A stretch of DNA of 64,000 bases from Streptomyces sp. WP-1 (GCF_030450125.1 NZ_CP123923.1:7225001-7289000), one strand, 5' to 3'. Positions 8,508 through 17,061 are shown, counted from the stretch's first letter. A program made the numbers and translations. Notes: generated from the sequence alone by a model not told the origin.

Positions 8508-8600
8508 GATGTCTCTCGCCCAGGCGCGCGGCAACCATACGGACCGCTCCCCGGTGGTACTCCACCCAAGCGCCAGTCACGGCCCGGGTACAGCGTAACC
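8508..8600 (-). promoter_or_regulatory. ZTP (pfl) riboswitch controlling folD
   Basis: Read on the minus strand, the leader carries the conserved pfl blocks in order: GTGACTGGCG (8571-8580), GTGGAGTACCACCGGGGAGCG split as a hairpin GTGGAGTACCAC plus CCGGGGAGCG (8545-8565), and CGCGCGCCTGGGC (8518-8530), which forms the pseudoknot. These match the ZTP/ZMP-sensing class known upstream of folD, glyA and purH. The blocks end about 30 bases before the folD start, leaving room for a ribosome-site switch. The exact ends are approximate. Confidence 0.9.
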
Positions 8601-8928
8601 GAGGCGCGTACGGGGCCGAGGAGCGGGCGCCACGACCCCCATGGCTCCGCCGCTACGGCACGCATGCCCTCGCCCCAAGTCCCTTGAAACCAGCCCCTAT
8701 TGACAGCTCACCGCCGGGGGTCGTCGGGGAGCCTCACCGCATCCGTCCACGCCGGACCCGCGGCACCCGCACCACCCGCGACGCGCGCGGCACCGCGACC
8801 GGCGGACGCCCGCGCACCGCCCTGAGCACGGACCGCAGCACCGCCCTCGTCACCGGCACACCCGCGACGGAGACCGGCCCGTGCCGTCGGGGCCGCGCCC
8901 GGCCCACCACGGCGCGGGCCGAGAAGGT

Positions 8929-8953
8929 CCAGGTCAGCCGGGAGCTGACCTGG
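8929..8953. terminator. Perfect 10-bp hairpin, terminator of the SnoaL-like gene
   Basis: CCAGGTCAGC at 8929-8938 pairs with GCTGACCTGG at 8944-8953 around CGGGA. It begins 20 bases past the stop of the leftward gene ending at 8973. The rest of 8601-8928 shows no gene I can support. Confidence 0.7.
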
Positions 8954-8972
8954 ATACGGGCGGACCTCCTGC

Positions 8973-9338
8973 CTACTCGTCCCATGCCTGGATCAGAATC
9001 TGCTCGGCGATCTTGCCGTCCCGCAGCGTGATCATCGACTCGGCGAGGACGCGGGTGCCGTCGCCGTACTGGCAGGACTCGGTGAACGCGGCGTGGTCGC
9101 CTTGCACCACGCAGCGGTCCAACTTGTGGATCATGTCGCGGCGGTAGACGTCGTCGAGCATCTCGGCGATCTCGCCGCGGCCGTGCAGGATCCTGGGACG
9201 GCTGGGCTGGGTGTCGCGGTCGACGATGCGGATCTCCGCGTCGTCCGCGTACAGGGACAGCAGGGTGTTCCCGGTGTTCCCCTCGATGCCCCGGCGCAGT
9301 GTCCCGACGTCGAAGGCGGAGCCTGTCGCGGTGCCCAT
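8973..9338 (-). CDS. SnoaL-like / NTF2-fold nuclear-transport-type protein
   Basis: 121 aa. The pattern LLSLYADDAEIRIVDRD, then LHGRGEIAEMLDDVY, then a strand-rich half with ESMITLRDGKIAEQILIQAW is the cone-shaped NTF2/SnoaL fold. Members include ester cyclases and ketosteroid-isomerase-like enzymes, but many are binding proteins. Start 9338 follows AAGGAGG exactly 7 bases away. A hairpin terminator follows. It is a single gene facing the small secreted-protein gene. Confidence 0.8.
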   Translation of the reverse strand: MGTATGSAFDVGTLRRGIEGNTGNTLLSLYADDAEIRIVDRDTQPSRPRILHGRGEIAEMLDDVYRRDMIHKLDRCVVQGDHAAFTESCQYGDGTRVLAESMITLRDGKIAEQILIQAWDE

Positions 9339-9509
9339 GGTGACCTCCTTCAGGCGCTCGCGGCCCGGCGCGCGGCGGACCGTACGGGCCCCGTCTTCGA
9401 GCGTCCCCCGGCCCGGCGGCCTCGGCAAGCGCACGGGGCGCGCTCCGCCTCACGAGTGAGCGCGGGCCGCCGCCCGTGTCCGGACGGGGCCTCGGGCGTT
9501 GCTGAGGGC

Positions 9510-9806
9510 ATGATCTCAACACGCCGTATCGTCGCCGTCCTCGGTCTCGCCGCCGGGGTCACGGGCCTGGCCGCACCCCTCGCCACCGCGGCCGACGCGA
9601 GCGCCTCGCACACCGGGCAGATCAACCCGATGACCGTGCTCGACTCGCTCACCACCGGCAACATCCCCGCCGAGCAGCGGGCGCAGATGCCCACGGCCTC
9701 CCAGCAGCTCAAGGCCCTGAACCAGGTCAGCCAGCTGAACCAGCTCAGCGAACTCCACCAGGTCACCGACATCGTGGCACCGGTGACCGGCCTGCTGCCG
9801 CTGTAG
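9510..9806 (+). CDS. Small secreted protein of unknown function
   Basis: 98 aa. It has an Arg-Arg N-terminus, a hydrophobic core (IVAVLGLAAGVTGLAA) and a likely cleavage after ATA near residue 27, so it is exported. The mature part is about 70 residues, rich in Gln, Leu and Ser (LKALNQVSQLNQLSELHQV), and should form an amphipathic helix. There is no Cys. Similar small secreted helical proteins are common in streptomycetes, without known function. Confidence 0.75.
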   Translation: MISTRRIVAVLGLAAGVTGLAAPLATAADASASHTGQINPMTVLDSLTTGNIPAEQRAQMPTASQQLKALNQVSQLNQLSELHQVTDIVAPVTGLLPL

Positions 9807-9838
9807 GGACCCGAGCCGACGCCCCGCGCCGAGAGCAC

Positions 9839-9895
9839 GGTGCCTCACACCGAGGCCCCGTGTCCCACATCGAGGCCCGGTGCCTCACGCGGAGG
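9839..9895. repeat. Short imperfect tandem repeat, about 20 bp x 3
   Basis: Units begin GGTGCCTCACACCGAGGCCC, GTGTCCCACATCGAGGCCC and GGTGCCTCACGCGGAGGC. The last unit overlaps the 3' end of the acyltransferase-like gene. It fills the gap between two convergent genes. Each unit carries a small CCTC/GAGG inverted pair, so together they may help end transcription. Confidence 0.55.
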
Positions 9896-10667
9896 CGCCG
9901 CGCAGTGCCGCACCGCCGCCCGCTTTCAGCACCGCCCAGTCCCGGGCCACGGCGTACGCCGAGCCGGGGGCCGGGGCGGTGCCCGGCGGCAGGCTCTCGG
10001 CCAGCGCCCGGACCAGGGTGTCCGCCGGGCCCAGCTCCAGCCAGGTCCGCACCCCCTCCCGGTGCAGCAGCCCGGCCACGTCCGCGAGCCGCCGGGTCCC
10101 CGGGCCCGGCAGCCAGAACCCCGGCTCGGCGGTCTCCGCGCCGACCGGGCGGGCGGTGACGTCGGAGACGAGGGGGAGCCGCGGCGGGCAGGGGTGCAGC
10201 GTGGCGAGGGTACGGCCGTACGCGGTGAGCAGCGCCTGCGGGGCCGCCTCGCCCAGGGCACCGTCCAGCAGCCGGGCCAGCGTGCCGACCGCGTGGCAGC
10301 CGTCCGCGAGCGAGAAGACCCCGGCGGCGTACGCGGCGGCCATCCGCCCCGCCCCGTGCCCGAACAGCACATCAGGGCGGGCGCCCCAGCTCCGCAGCAG
10401 CCGGTACTGCGCCACCTGGAGCGCGAAGAGCGCCGGCCCGGCGTACGACGCCCGGCCCAGCAGCGCCGCCGTCCGGGTGCCGGGCTCCGCGAACATCACG
10501 CTTTTCAAAGGCAGTTCGAGATAGGGGTCCAGACGGGCGCACAGCTCGTCCAGCGTCTTCGCGAACAGCGGGAAAGCCGCCGCGAGTTCACGTTCCGTCC
10601 CCGGGCGCGGCGAGGCGCCGGCCGAGAACAGGAATGCGGTACGTCCCTTACGGCCATCAGCGAGCAT
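9885..10667 (-). CDS. Degenerate polyketide-type acyltransferase (AT) domain, catalytically dead
   Basis: 260 aa as a stand-alone protein. FLFSAGASPRPGTERELAAA, then GPALFALQVAQYRLLRSWG, then AAAYAAGVFSLADGCHAVG and HPPR-like LHPCPPRLPLVSDVTARPVG align in order with malonyl-transferase domains of type I polyketide synthases. The nucleophile motif GHSxG is replaced by GHGAG, so the Ser is gone. The segment that normally holds the catalytic His (about 60-70 residues between RLLDGALG and LLTAYG) is deleted. Typical AT domains are about 300 aa. The reading frame is intact and ends in family-like LELGPADTLVRALAES, so it may be a scaffold, a regulator or a recent relic. Start 10667 is tentative. 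Confidence 0.75.
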   Translation of the reverse strand: MLADGRKGRTAFLFSAGASPRPGTERELAAAFPLFAKTLDELCARLDPYLELPLKSVMFAEPGTRTAALLGRASYAGPALFALQVAQYRLLRSWGARPDVLFGHGAGRMAAAYAAGVFSLADGCHAVGTLARLLDGALGEAAPQALLTAYGRTLATLHPCPPRLPLVSDVTARPVGAETAEPGFWLPGPGTRRLADVAGLLHREGVRTWLELGPADTLVRALAESLPPGTAPAPGSAYAVARDWAVLKAGGGAALRGASA

Positions 10668-10862
10668 GCCCCCATGAAGACACGGCCGGGTAAGCACCCG
10701 GACCGGTCGGCTCCCCGCACCGCGCAAAGGAATCGCCATCACCGAACGTCGTCATTCGATCCGATTCTTGTGCAATTCATAAGCGATCCCCGGCTCGGGT
10801 GCCCCCCGGGGGAAAGATCCACGATCACCGCCGTGGCCCGTCCCGCCCCCCGACGCACGCGC

Positions 10863-10868
10863 GTAGGG
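10863..10868 (+). promoter_or_regulatory. Predicted -10 box for the formaldehyde dehydrogenase gene
   Basis: TAGGGT at 10863-10868 would place the transcript start near 10875, giving a short leader of about 30 bases that contains GGAAGGA before the ATG at 10905. No regulator site is evident in 10668-10862, which is relatively AT-rich at 10740-10790. Confidence 0.4.
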
Positions 10869-10904
10869 TCTGCACCGTAAGCACTCGATGGAAGGAACCA
10901 GAGC

Positions 10905-11993
10905 ATGGCGCAGGAAGTACGCGGCGTGATCGCACCGGGCAAGAACGAGCCCGTACGAGTCGAGACGATCGTGGTGCCGGATCCCGGGCCGGGCGAGGCC
11001 GTCGTACGCGTCCAGGCCTGCGGTGTCTGCCACACCGATCTGCACTACAAGCAGGGTGGCATCTCCGACGACTTCCCCTTCCTCCTCGGCCATGAGGCCG
11101 CCGGTGTGGTGGAGTCCGTCGGCGACGGCGTCACCGAGGTCGCGCCCGGTGACTTCGTCATCCTCAACTGGCGTGCGGTGTGCGGCACTTGCCGGGCCTG
11201 TCTGCGCGGCCGCCCCTGGTACTGCTTCAACACCCACAACGCGAAGCAGAAGATGACTCTCGCCGCCACCGGCCAGGAACTCTCCCCGGCCCTCGGCATC
11301 GGCGCGTTCGCCGAGAAGACCCTCGTCGCCGCCGGCCAGTGCACCAAGGTCGATCCCGCCGTCTCCCCGGCGGTCGCGGGCCTCCTCGGCTGCGGTGTGA
11401 TGGCCGGCATCGGCGCCGCCATCAACACCGGCAACGTCGGCCGGGGCGACTCGGTCGCCGTCATCGGCTGCGGCGGCGTCGGCGACGCGGCCATCGCCGG
11501 GGCCGGCCTGGCCGGCGCGGCGAAGATCATCGCCGTGGACATCGACGACCGCAAGCTGGAGAAGGCCCGCGCCCTCGGCGCCACCCACACCGTCAACTCC
11601 AAGCAGCAGGACCCCGTCGAGGCCGTCCGCGAGCTGACCGGCGGTTTCGGCGCCGACGTCGTCATCGAGGCGGTCGGCCGCCCGGAGACGTACCAGCAGG
11701 CCTTCTACGCCCGCGACCTCGCCGGCACCGTCGTCCTCGTCGGCGTCCCCACCCCGGAGATGAAGCTCGAACTGCCCCTGCTGGACGTCTTCGGCCGCGG
11801 CGGCGCCCTCAGGTCCAGCTGGTACGGCGACTGCCTGCCCTCCCGTGACTTCCCGATGCTCATCGACCTGCACCTGCAAGGCAGGCTGCCGCTCGACGCG
11901 TTCGTCTCCGAGACCGTCCAACTGGACGAGGTGGAGAAGGCGTTCGACCGGATGCACCAGGGCGACGTGCTGCGCTCGGTGGTGGTCCTCTGA
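10905..11993 (+). CDS. mscR: S-(hydroxymethyl)mycothiol dehydrogenase
   Basis: 362 aa. A class III-type zinc alcohol dehydrogenase that oxidises the formaldehyde-mycothiol adduct with NAD and also acts on S-nitrosomycothiol in relatives. Visible motifs are the catalytic zinc [14 protein letters not shown] and GHEAAG, the structural zinc [15 protein letters not shown] and the Rossmann [25 protein letters not shown] is typical of the mycothiol subgroup. GGAAGGA precedes the start. The stop overlaps the next gene's ATG (TGATG), so the two are translationally coupled. It acts in cytosolic formaldehyde detoxification. Confidence 0.9.
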   Translation: MAQEVRGVIAPGKNEPVRVETIVVPDPGPGEAVVRVQACGVCHTDLHYKQGGISDDFPFLLGHEAAGVVESVGDGVTEVAPGDFVILNWRAVCGTCRACLRGRPWYCFNTHNAKQKMTLAATGQELSPALGIGAFAEKTLVAAGQCTKVDPAVSPAVAGLLGCGVMAGIGAAINTGNVGRGDSVAVIGCGGVGDAAIAGAGLAGAAKIIAVDIDDRKLEKARALGATHTVNSKQQDPVEAVRELTGGFGADVVIEAVGRPETYQQAFYARDLAGTVVLVGVPTPEMKLELPLLDVFGRGGALRSSWYGDCLPSRDFPMLIDLHLQGRLPLDAFVSETVQLDEVEKAFDRMHQGDVLRSVVVL

Positions 11994-12622
11994 TGACCGC
12001 ACGTATCGAACGGCTCGTCACCTCGGGGCAGTTCACCCTCGACGGCGGCACCTGGGACGTCGACAACAACGTCTGGATCGTCGGCGACGACCACGAGGCG
12101 ATCGTCATCGACGCCGCCCATGACGCCGACGCCATCGCCCGCGCCGTCGGCGACCGCCGGCTCACCGCCATCGTGTGCACCCACGCCCACAACGACCACA
12201 TCGACGCGGCGCCCGCCCTGGCCGACCGCACCGGCGCGGTCATCTGGCTGCACCCCGACGACCTGCCGCTGTGGCGGATGACCCACCCCGACCGCGACCC
12301 CGACCGGCTCCTCGTGGACGACCAGGTCATCGAGGCCGCCGGCGCCGACCTCACCGTGCTGCACACCCCCGGGCACGCGCCCGGCGCGGTCTGCCTCTAC
12401 GACCCCGGACTCGGCGCCGTCTTCACCGGCGACACCCTCTTCCAGGGCGGCCCCGGCGCCACCGGCCGCTCCTTCTCCCACTTCCCGACGATCATCGACT
12501 CCATCCGCGGCAAGCTGCTCACCCTCCCGCCAGAGACCAAGGTCCTCACCGGCCACGGCGACTCCACCACCATCGGCGCCGAGGCCCCCCACCTGGAGGA
12601 ATGGATTAACCGCGGGCACTGA
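11993..12622 (+). CDS. MBL-fold hydrolase paired with mscR
   Basis: 209 aa. Metallo-beta-lactamase fold with CTHAHNDHIDAAP (HxHxDH), HTPGHAPGAVC, FTGDTLFQGGPGATGRSF and LTGHGDST, so a two-metal glyoxalase II-like site is complete. In actinobacteria this gene regularly follows the mycothiol-dependent formaldehyde dehydrogenase. By analogy with glutathione systems it probably hydrolyses S-formylmycothiol to formate and mycothiol; that role is inferred from context. The ATG overlaps the upstream stop. Confidence 0.88.
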   Translation: MTARIERLVTSGQFTLDGGTWDVDNNVWIVGDDHEAIVIDAAHDADAIARAVGDRRLTAIVCTHAHNDHIDAAPALADRTGAVIWLHPDDLPLWRMTHPDRDPDRLLVDDQVIEAAGADLTVLHTPGHAPGAVCLYDPGLGAVFTGDTLFQGGPGATGRSFSHFPTIIDSIRGKLLTLPPETKVLTGHGDSTTIGAEAPHLEEWINRGH

Positions 12623-12637
12623 ACCGCACCGTGCGCA

Positions 12638-12643
12638 TAGGGT
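12638..12643 (+). promoter_or_regulatory. Predicted -10 box of a leaderless promoter
   Basis: TAGGGT begins 13 bases before the ATG at 12651 and there is no ribosome site, so a leaderless transcript is likely. Confidence 0.45.
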
Positions 12644-12650
12644 CACGATC

Positions 12651-13019
12651 ATGACCACGAACACGCTCGTGACCCTGCACGGCGTCCGCGTCCTGCGCTG
12701 CGCCCCCGACGGCCCGCCCCTGGACGGCGAGCGCGCGGCACTGGACCTCATAGGCGACGCCTTCGGGCAGGACGCCCAGCTGGTCGAGGTGCCCGTGGCA
12801 CGGATCGCACGGGAGTTCTTCCGGCTGCGGTCCGGTGTCGCGGGCGCCGTCGTCCAGAAATTCGTGAACTACCGGGTGCGGCTCGCCGTCGTCGGCGACA
12901 TCTCGGCCCATGTCGAGGAGAGCGACGCCCTGCGCGACTTCGTGCACGAGTCCGACCAGGGCGACCAGCTGTGGTTCCTGCCGGACACCGACGCCGTCGC
13001 CGAGCGGCTCGCCCGGTAG
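12651..13019 (+). CDS. DUF4180 domain protein
   Basis: 122 aa, a full-length DUF4180 protein. The family ends with a conserved LWFLPD motif (QLWFLPDTDAVAERL here), and the middle has VPVARIAREFFRLRSGVAGA and KFVNYRVRLAVVGDIS. Its role is unknown. It is a single cytosolic domain with no signal or membrane segment. Its own leaderless-type promoter separates it from the mscR/MBL pair despite a gap of only 28 bases. Confidence 0.75.
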   Translation: MTTNTLVTLHGVRVLRCAPDGPPLDGERAALDLIGDAFGQDAQLVEVPVARIAREFFRLRSGVAGAVVQKFVNYRVRLAVVGDISAHVEESDALRDFVHESDQGDQLWFLPDTDAVAERLAR

Positions 13020-13075
13020 TACGGAGTCGCACGGGAACCCCCGCACAGGACGGTGAAAGACCGCGGGTACGGCCG

Positions 13076-13081
13076 TACCGT
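13076..13081 (+). promoter_or_regulatory. Predicted -10 box of a leaderless promoter
   Basis: TACCGT begins 12 bases before the ATG at 13088 and no ribosome site is present. Confidence 0.4.
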
Positions 13082-13087
13082 CGCCCC

Positions 13088-13882
13088 ATGAGCGATCACA
13101 CCCGTTTCGCGGGACACGGAGTTCTCGTCACCGCGGCGGCCCGCGGCATCGGTGCCGCCGTCGCCCGGCGGCTCGCCGAGGAGGGCGGCCGGATCCTGGT
13201 CACCGACCGGGACCCGGCCGAGGCCGAGCAGACCGCCGCCGCGCTGCGCCAACAGGGCCTGACCGCCGAGGCGTTCGCCTGCGACGTCGCAGACCGCGCC
13301 GCCGTGGAGGCGGCCGTGGCCCGTGCCGTCGACGCCTTCGGCTCCCTGGACGTCCTGGTCAACTGCGCCGCCCACTGCACCCCGGACGCCCCGCGCTTCG
13401 AGGACGGCACGGACGAGACCTGGGCCCGCGACCTCGACATCACCCTGACCGGCGTCCACCGCTGCTGCCGCGCCGCCCTGCCCCATCTGGCCGCCTCCGG
13501 GCGCGGCGCGATCGTGAGCATCGGTTCCGTCAACGGCCTCCAGGACTTCGGCAACCACGCCTACAGCGCCGCCAAGGCCGGCCTCGGCTCCCTGACCCGC
13601 ACCCTCGCCGGGCACGCGGCCGCCCGGGGCGTGCGGGTGAACCTCGTGGCACCGGGCACGGTGCGCACCACGGCGTGGGAGGGCCGCGACGACGAACTCG
13701 ACGCCGTCCGCGCGCTGTACCCGCTGGGCAGGATCGGCGAACCCGAGGACATCGCCGCCGCCGTCGCCTTCCTCGCCTCCCGGGACGCCGCCTGGATCAC
13801 CGGCACCACACTCGTGGTCGACGGCGGCCTCACCTCGGTGCACACCGGTTTCCACACCGCCCTGCACGAGCGGCACAACTGA
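13088..13882 (+). CDS. SDR-family oxidoreductase (classical)
   Basis: 264 aa, the size of classical SDRs. The cofactor motif is TAAARGIGAAVARRL (first Gly of TGxxxGIG replaced by Ala, an accepted variant), followed by DVADRAAVEAAV, the structural NCAAH, catalytic Ser in SIGSVNG and HAYSAAKAGL (Tyr-x3-Lys). It ends with VDGGLTSVHTGFHTAL. It should be an NAD(P)H-dependent ketoreductase or alcohol dehydrogenase of unknown substrate. The degraded LysR gene lies convergently downstream. Confidence 0.9.
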   Translation: MSDHTRFAGHGVLVTAAARGIGAAVARRLAEEGGRILVTDRDPAEAEQTAAALRQQGLTAEAFACDVADRAAVEAAVARAVDAFGSLDVLVNCAAHCTPDAPRFEDGTDETWARDLDITLTGVHRCCRAALPHLAASGRGAIVSIGSVNGLQDFGNHAYSAAKAGLGSLTRTLAGHAAARGVRVNLVAPGTVRTTAWEGRDDELDAVRALYPLGRIGEPEDIAAAVAFLASRDAAWITGTTLVVDGGLTSVHTGFHTALHERHN

Positions 13883-13911
13883 CCCTCGTATCAGGGCGGT
13901 TGCGGTCGCTT

Positions 13912-14640
13912 TCAGGTCTCCGCGCGCGCCTCCCGCCGCAGCCGGCCCAGCAGCTCCCGCGCCGCCGGACTCAGCGGACCCTGGGCCCGCCGGACGAGGG
14001 CCACGCGGCCGCGGGCGCGCGGATCGGCGAGCGGGAGGCGCGCAGGCCGGGCGGGTATCCGGGCCGGGGCGGGGTTCCGGGCCGGGCAGCACGGCGACGC
14101 CGAGGCCGCGCGCGGCGAGACGGGCGAGCGCGTCCGGCGTCGCGGCCTCGAACACCACCTCCGGCCGGAACCCCGCCCCGGCGCACAGCCGTTCCAAGCA
14201 CCGTCCGCATCCCGGTCCCGCGCGGCAGACCGCTCAGCCGGTGTCCCGCCGGGGCGGCCGCCTCGACGGACTCCCCGTCCCGGTGCGCGCCCGTCAGCGG
14301 ATGCCCCGGTACGGTCGCCACGACCAGCGGCACATCGACGAACACCTCCCGGGCGAGGCCCGCCGGCGAAGCCTGGTCCGCCACCCCGGCCACCGCGAGG
14401 TCCAGCGCACCGGCGCGCAGCGCGGACAGCATCCCGTGCGCAGCAGGCCCGTGTACTCCCGCACGGTCTGCCGCACCGTACGCCCCGACCGGTCCAGCAG
14501 TGGCTGCCCGGGTGAAACCGGCCTCCTCCACCACCACGCCGCCGAACGCCGCGAATCGGCCAATCTCTGCGAGGAGTTGTCGCCCACGCGGTGGCAAGCA
14601 CCCAGTCTCCGCGCCGACTGGCGGGTACGGAAGGTCGCGG
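13912..14640 (-). pseudogene. LysR-family regulator, multiple frameshifts
   Basis: Family-like pieces occur in order but in different frames on the minus strand. The HTH region is EIGRFAAFGGVVVEEAGFTR, then LLDRSGRTVRQT in another frame, then the sensor domain SALRAGALDLAVAGVADQ and REVFVDVPLVVATVPGHPLT. VVFEAATPDALARLAARGLG follows in a third frame, and the C-terminus RRAQGPLSPAARELLGRLRR in a fourth segment ends at 13912. At least three indels are needed. Reassembled, it would be a normal LysR of about 290 aa. No functional product is expected. Confidence 0.75.
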
Positions 14641-14948
14641 CGCACAGGTCGAGGGGGTCCCGGTACCCGACCGCGAAGGTGCTGCCGGAGCCGGCCGAGG
14701 CGCGCGGGAGCCTGCACCGGATGACCGACCGGCTCGCCCGCCGGGACGCGGCCGCCCTGGGCCCGGACCGGCGCGTCCGCACCGACCTCACCGGAGTGAG
14801 GATGCTCACCGTTTCGTCACGAGGTGACCGGAAAGGCAACCCCGGAACGTCCGATCGGGTCTACTTGTCCGAGATCGTGGGAAACGCGCATGAAGACACC
14901 CGGGGGAGGCCCTGGGAAAAACCGGTGAGAAGAAGGAGAAAAGCCCTC

Positions 14949-15647
14949 ATGGGGGACATACGTAGACGAGGTGTCGTAGCGCTCGGACTCACGGGTCTGG
15001 TGGCGCCGCTCACACTTGCCCTCGGCACGGCCCCTGCCCAGGCCGCCGGCTCCTGCACCACATCGGCGGGGCCGTACCAGAAGCAGGCCGAGAAGTTCCT
15101 CGGCCGCCCGGTCGACGGCCGCCAGTCCACCGCCGACTGCCAGGCGATCCGCTCCTTCCAGACGAAGAACGGCATCACGCCCGCCGTCGGCTACGCGGGG
15201 CCCGTCACCTGGAGTGTGATGGACCTCATCAACCAGCAGAAGGCCATCGGGAAGAACCCGAACAAGAGCGGCAAGTGCCCGGTGAACAAGGGCCGGATCG
15301 CCTGTGTGGACCTCACGCACCAGCTCAGCTGGATCCAGGACGGCAAGAAGCTCGTCTACGGCCCGGTGCCCGTGCGCACCGGCCGCAAGGGCTTCGTCAC
15401 CCGCACCGGCCTGACGAAGGTCTACTGGCGTGACCTCCACCACGTCTCGACGCTCTACGACGTGTCGATGCCGTACAGCCAGTTCTTCAACGGCGGGGAG
15501 GCGTTCCACTCCGTGGGCCTGAGCATGTGGAACCCGCCCGGCTCGCACGGCTGCGTGAACATGACCCCGAAGGACGCCAAGAAGTACTGGTCGCTGCTGC
15601 GCACGGGCGACGACGTCTTCGTGTACGGCCGCAAGCCCGGCACCTGA
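14949..15647 (+). CDS. Secreted L,D-transpeptidase with peptidoglycan-binding domain
   Basis: 232 aa. An N-terminal signal (RRRGVVALGLTGLVAPLT, cleavage likely after AQA near residue 32) is followed by a PG_binding_1 domain (YQKQAEKFLGRPVDGRQSTA, then AIRSFQTKNGITP). A YkuD domain follows, with its His in EAFHSVGL and the catalytic motif SHGCVNMTPKDA (nucleophile Cys). It should make or exchange 3-3 cross-links in peptidoglycan outside the membrane. GAAGGAG lies 8 bases before the ATG. An ECF-like promoter (GGAAC at 14844, GTCC at 14867) is possible but weak. Confidence 0.92.
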   Translation: MGDIRRRGVVALGLTGLVAPLTLALGTAPAQAAGSCTTSAGPYQKQAEKFLGRPVDGRQSTADCQAIRSFQTKNGITPAVGYAGPVTWSVMDLINQQKAIGKNPNKSGKCPVNKGRIACVDLTHQLSWIQDGKKLVYGPVPVRTGRKGFVTRTGLTKVYWRDLHHVSTLYDVSMPYSQFFNGGEAFHSVGLSMWNPPGSHGCVNMTPKDAKKYWSLLRTGDDVFVYGRKPGT

Positions 15648-15736
15648 GCGACCCACCGGCCGACCGATCGACCGGCCGATCACCTGATCGTCCCGGTCGT
15701 TTCGGACGTTTCGGTCGGGTGGTGTGCCGTTCCTCA

Positions 15737-15775
15737 CCCTCGTCCGGCGGTCCCGACGCGACCGCCGGGTGAGGG
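15737..15775. terminator. Large hairpin after the L,D-transpeptidase
   Basis: CCGGCGGTC at 15744-15752 pairs with GACCGCCGG at 15760-15768, extended by CCCTC/GAGGG at 15737-15741 and 15771-15775. It lies 90 bases past the stop. A second GC-rich fold lies at about 15655-15680. Confidence 0.65.
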
Positions 15776-15884
15776 CCGGGTGTGAACTCCCGTACGGGGC
15801 TTGACACATCGACGTGATGAGCAACACGGTCCGAAATGTCCGTATCGAGGGTACTTACTCACAGCGCCTTCACCTCGATCGGCA

Positions 15885-15890
15885 TATGCT
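15885..15890 (+). promoter_or_regulatory. Predicted -10 box of a leaderless promoter
   Basis: TATGCT begins 13 bases before the ATG at 15898. A TTGACA at 15801-15806 is too far away to pair with it. Confidence 0.45.
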
Positions 15891-15897
15891 TCACAGC

Positions 15898-16071
15898 ATG
15901 TCCACCACTCTTGAAGCCGCCTCCGAGCGATCGGCCGCGGAGGTCAACGAGGAGATCCGGGCCCTGTGGCGCCGATCGGGCGGGACGCTGACCACCGAGC
16001 AGCGCAAGCAGTACCAGCGCCTCGTGATGGAGTGGGCCGCCGCGGCTCCCCGGCCGTACCGGTCCCTCTGA
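15898..16071 (+). CDS. Small helical protein of unknown function
   Basis: 57 aa. MSTTLEAASERSAAEVNEEI and then GTLTTEQRKQYQRLVMEWAA suggest two helices and a short basic tail. There is no signal or Cys. Codon use is normal for this GC content, and the predicted -10 box fits a leaderless start. A strong hairpin follows. I do not recognise the family, though small proteins of this type are widely kept in streptomycetes. Confidence 0.6.
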   Translation: MSTTLEAASERSAAEVNEEIRALWRRSGGTLTTEQRKQYQRLVMEWAAAAPRPYRSL

Positions 16072-16082
16072 CCTCACGGCGC

Positions 16083-16115
16083 GAACCCGCGACCCCGACC
16101 GGGAGTCGCGGGTTC
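16083..16115. terminator. Perfect 11-bp hairpin between convergent genes
   Basis: GAACCCGCGAC (16083-16093) pairs perfectly with GTCGCGGGTTC (16105-16115), with CCC/GGG extending the stem. It lies between the 57-aa gene and the leftward methyltransferase gene and can serve both. Confidence 0.8.
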
Positions 16116-16126
16116 CCAGTTCCTCC

Positions 16127-16957
16127 TCAGCCCTTGCGGGCCACCCCGCCGAACATGGCGACCTCCTCCGGCTCGGCCCCGTTGTCGTGCTCCGGGCGCC
16201 AGCGCGAGCAGGAGACCACACCCGGCTCCAGCAGCTGAAGACCGTCGAAGAACCGCGCGACGTCCGCCGGCGCGCGCTGGGTCAGCTTCGGCGTGCCGTG
16301 CTCGTTCCAGAACTTCACCGCCTCGTCCACGTCCGGCATCGAGGGATGCGTGACCGTGTGCGACAGCACGAGATGGCTGCCCGCGGGAAGCCGGTCCATG
16401 AACGCCCGCACCAGCTCGTACGCCTCGTCGTCCGCGCCGATGAAGATGACCACTCCGAGCAGTATCAGCGCGACCGGCTCACTGAAGTCCAGCGTCTTCG
16501 ACGCGTGTTCGAGGATCGCGTCCACATTGCGCAGATCCTCGTCCAGATAGTCGGTACGACCCTCCGGCGTGCTCGTCAGCAGGGCCCGCGCGTGCGCCAG
16601 CACCAGCGGGTCGTTGTCGACGTACACGATCCGCGACTCCGGCGCGATGCGCTGGGCGACCTCGTGCGTGTTGTCGGCGGTGGGCAGCCCGGTGCCGACG
16701 TCCAGGAACTGGCGGATGCCCGCCTCCTCGACCAGATGCCGCACGGCCCGGCCCAGGAACAGCCGGTCCGCGCGCGCGTACTCCCCGATGCCCGGGTGCA
16801 GTTGGCGGATCTGGTCACCGGCCGCCCGGTCGACCTCGTAGTTGTCCTTGCCGCCGAGCCAGTAGTTCCAGATCCGCGCCGTGTGCGGCTGGCTGGTGTT
16901 GATACGGGCGCGCAGCGACACCGCCACGTCGTTGGTGGCTGCGGGGTTGTCGGTCAC
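16127..16957 (-). CDS. SAM-dependent methyltransferase, DUF574 family
   Basis: 276 aa. IWNYWLGGKDNYEVDRAAGD is the hallmark of the actinobacterial DUF574 group. The SAM site follows in QFLDVGTGLPTADNTHEVA and VYVDNDPLVLAHARALL. The end reads EEVAMFGGVARK as in other members. Streptomycetes carry many copies; substrates are mostly unknown. The GTG at 16957 is preferred over the upstream ATG because GGAG lies 7-9 bases before it. It is not in an operon. Confidence 0.88.
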   Translation of the reverse strand: MTDNPAATNDVAVSLRARINTSQPHTARIWNYWLGGKDNYEVDRAAGDQIRQLHPGIGEYARADRLFLGRAVRHLVEEAGIRQFLDVGTGLPTADNTHEVAQRIAPESRIVYVDNDPLVLAHARALLTSTPEGRTDYLDEDLRNVDAILEHASKTLDFSEPVALILLGVVIFIGADDEAYELVRAFMDRLPAGSHLVLSHTVTHPSMPDVDEAVKFWNEHGTPKLTQRAPADVARFFDGLQLLEPGVVSCSRWRPEHDNGAEPEEVAMFGGVARKG

Positions 16958-17061
16958 GTGCGTAGCTCCTGGATGCCGGGAGAAGTGGTTCAACCTTCAA
17001 GGCGCAATCTAATCCCCCGAGTTGCCCAGCGCCGCCGGTGCGTCCGATTCCGCTCCCGGAC

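Noticed and set aside
8601..8928. Arg/Thr-rich frames that could be a small gene
   Set aside because: No start with a ribosome site, low-complexity translation on both strands, and a terminator and riboswitch at its borders.
14820..14948. Possible c-di-AMP (ydaO) riboswitch before the L,D-transpeptidase
   Set aside because: The leader has some GC-rich pairing, but the conserved ydaO blocks are not in order. An ECF-type promoter there is possible but also weak.
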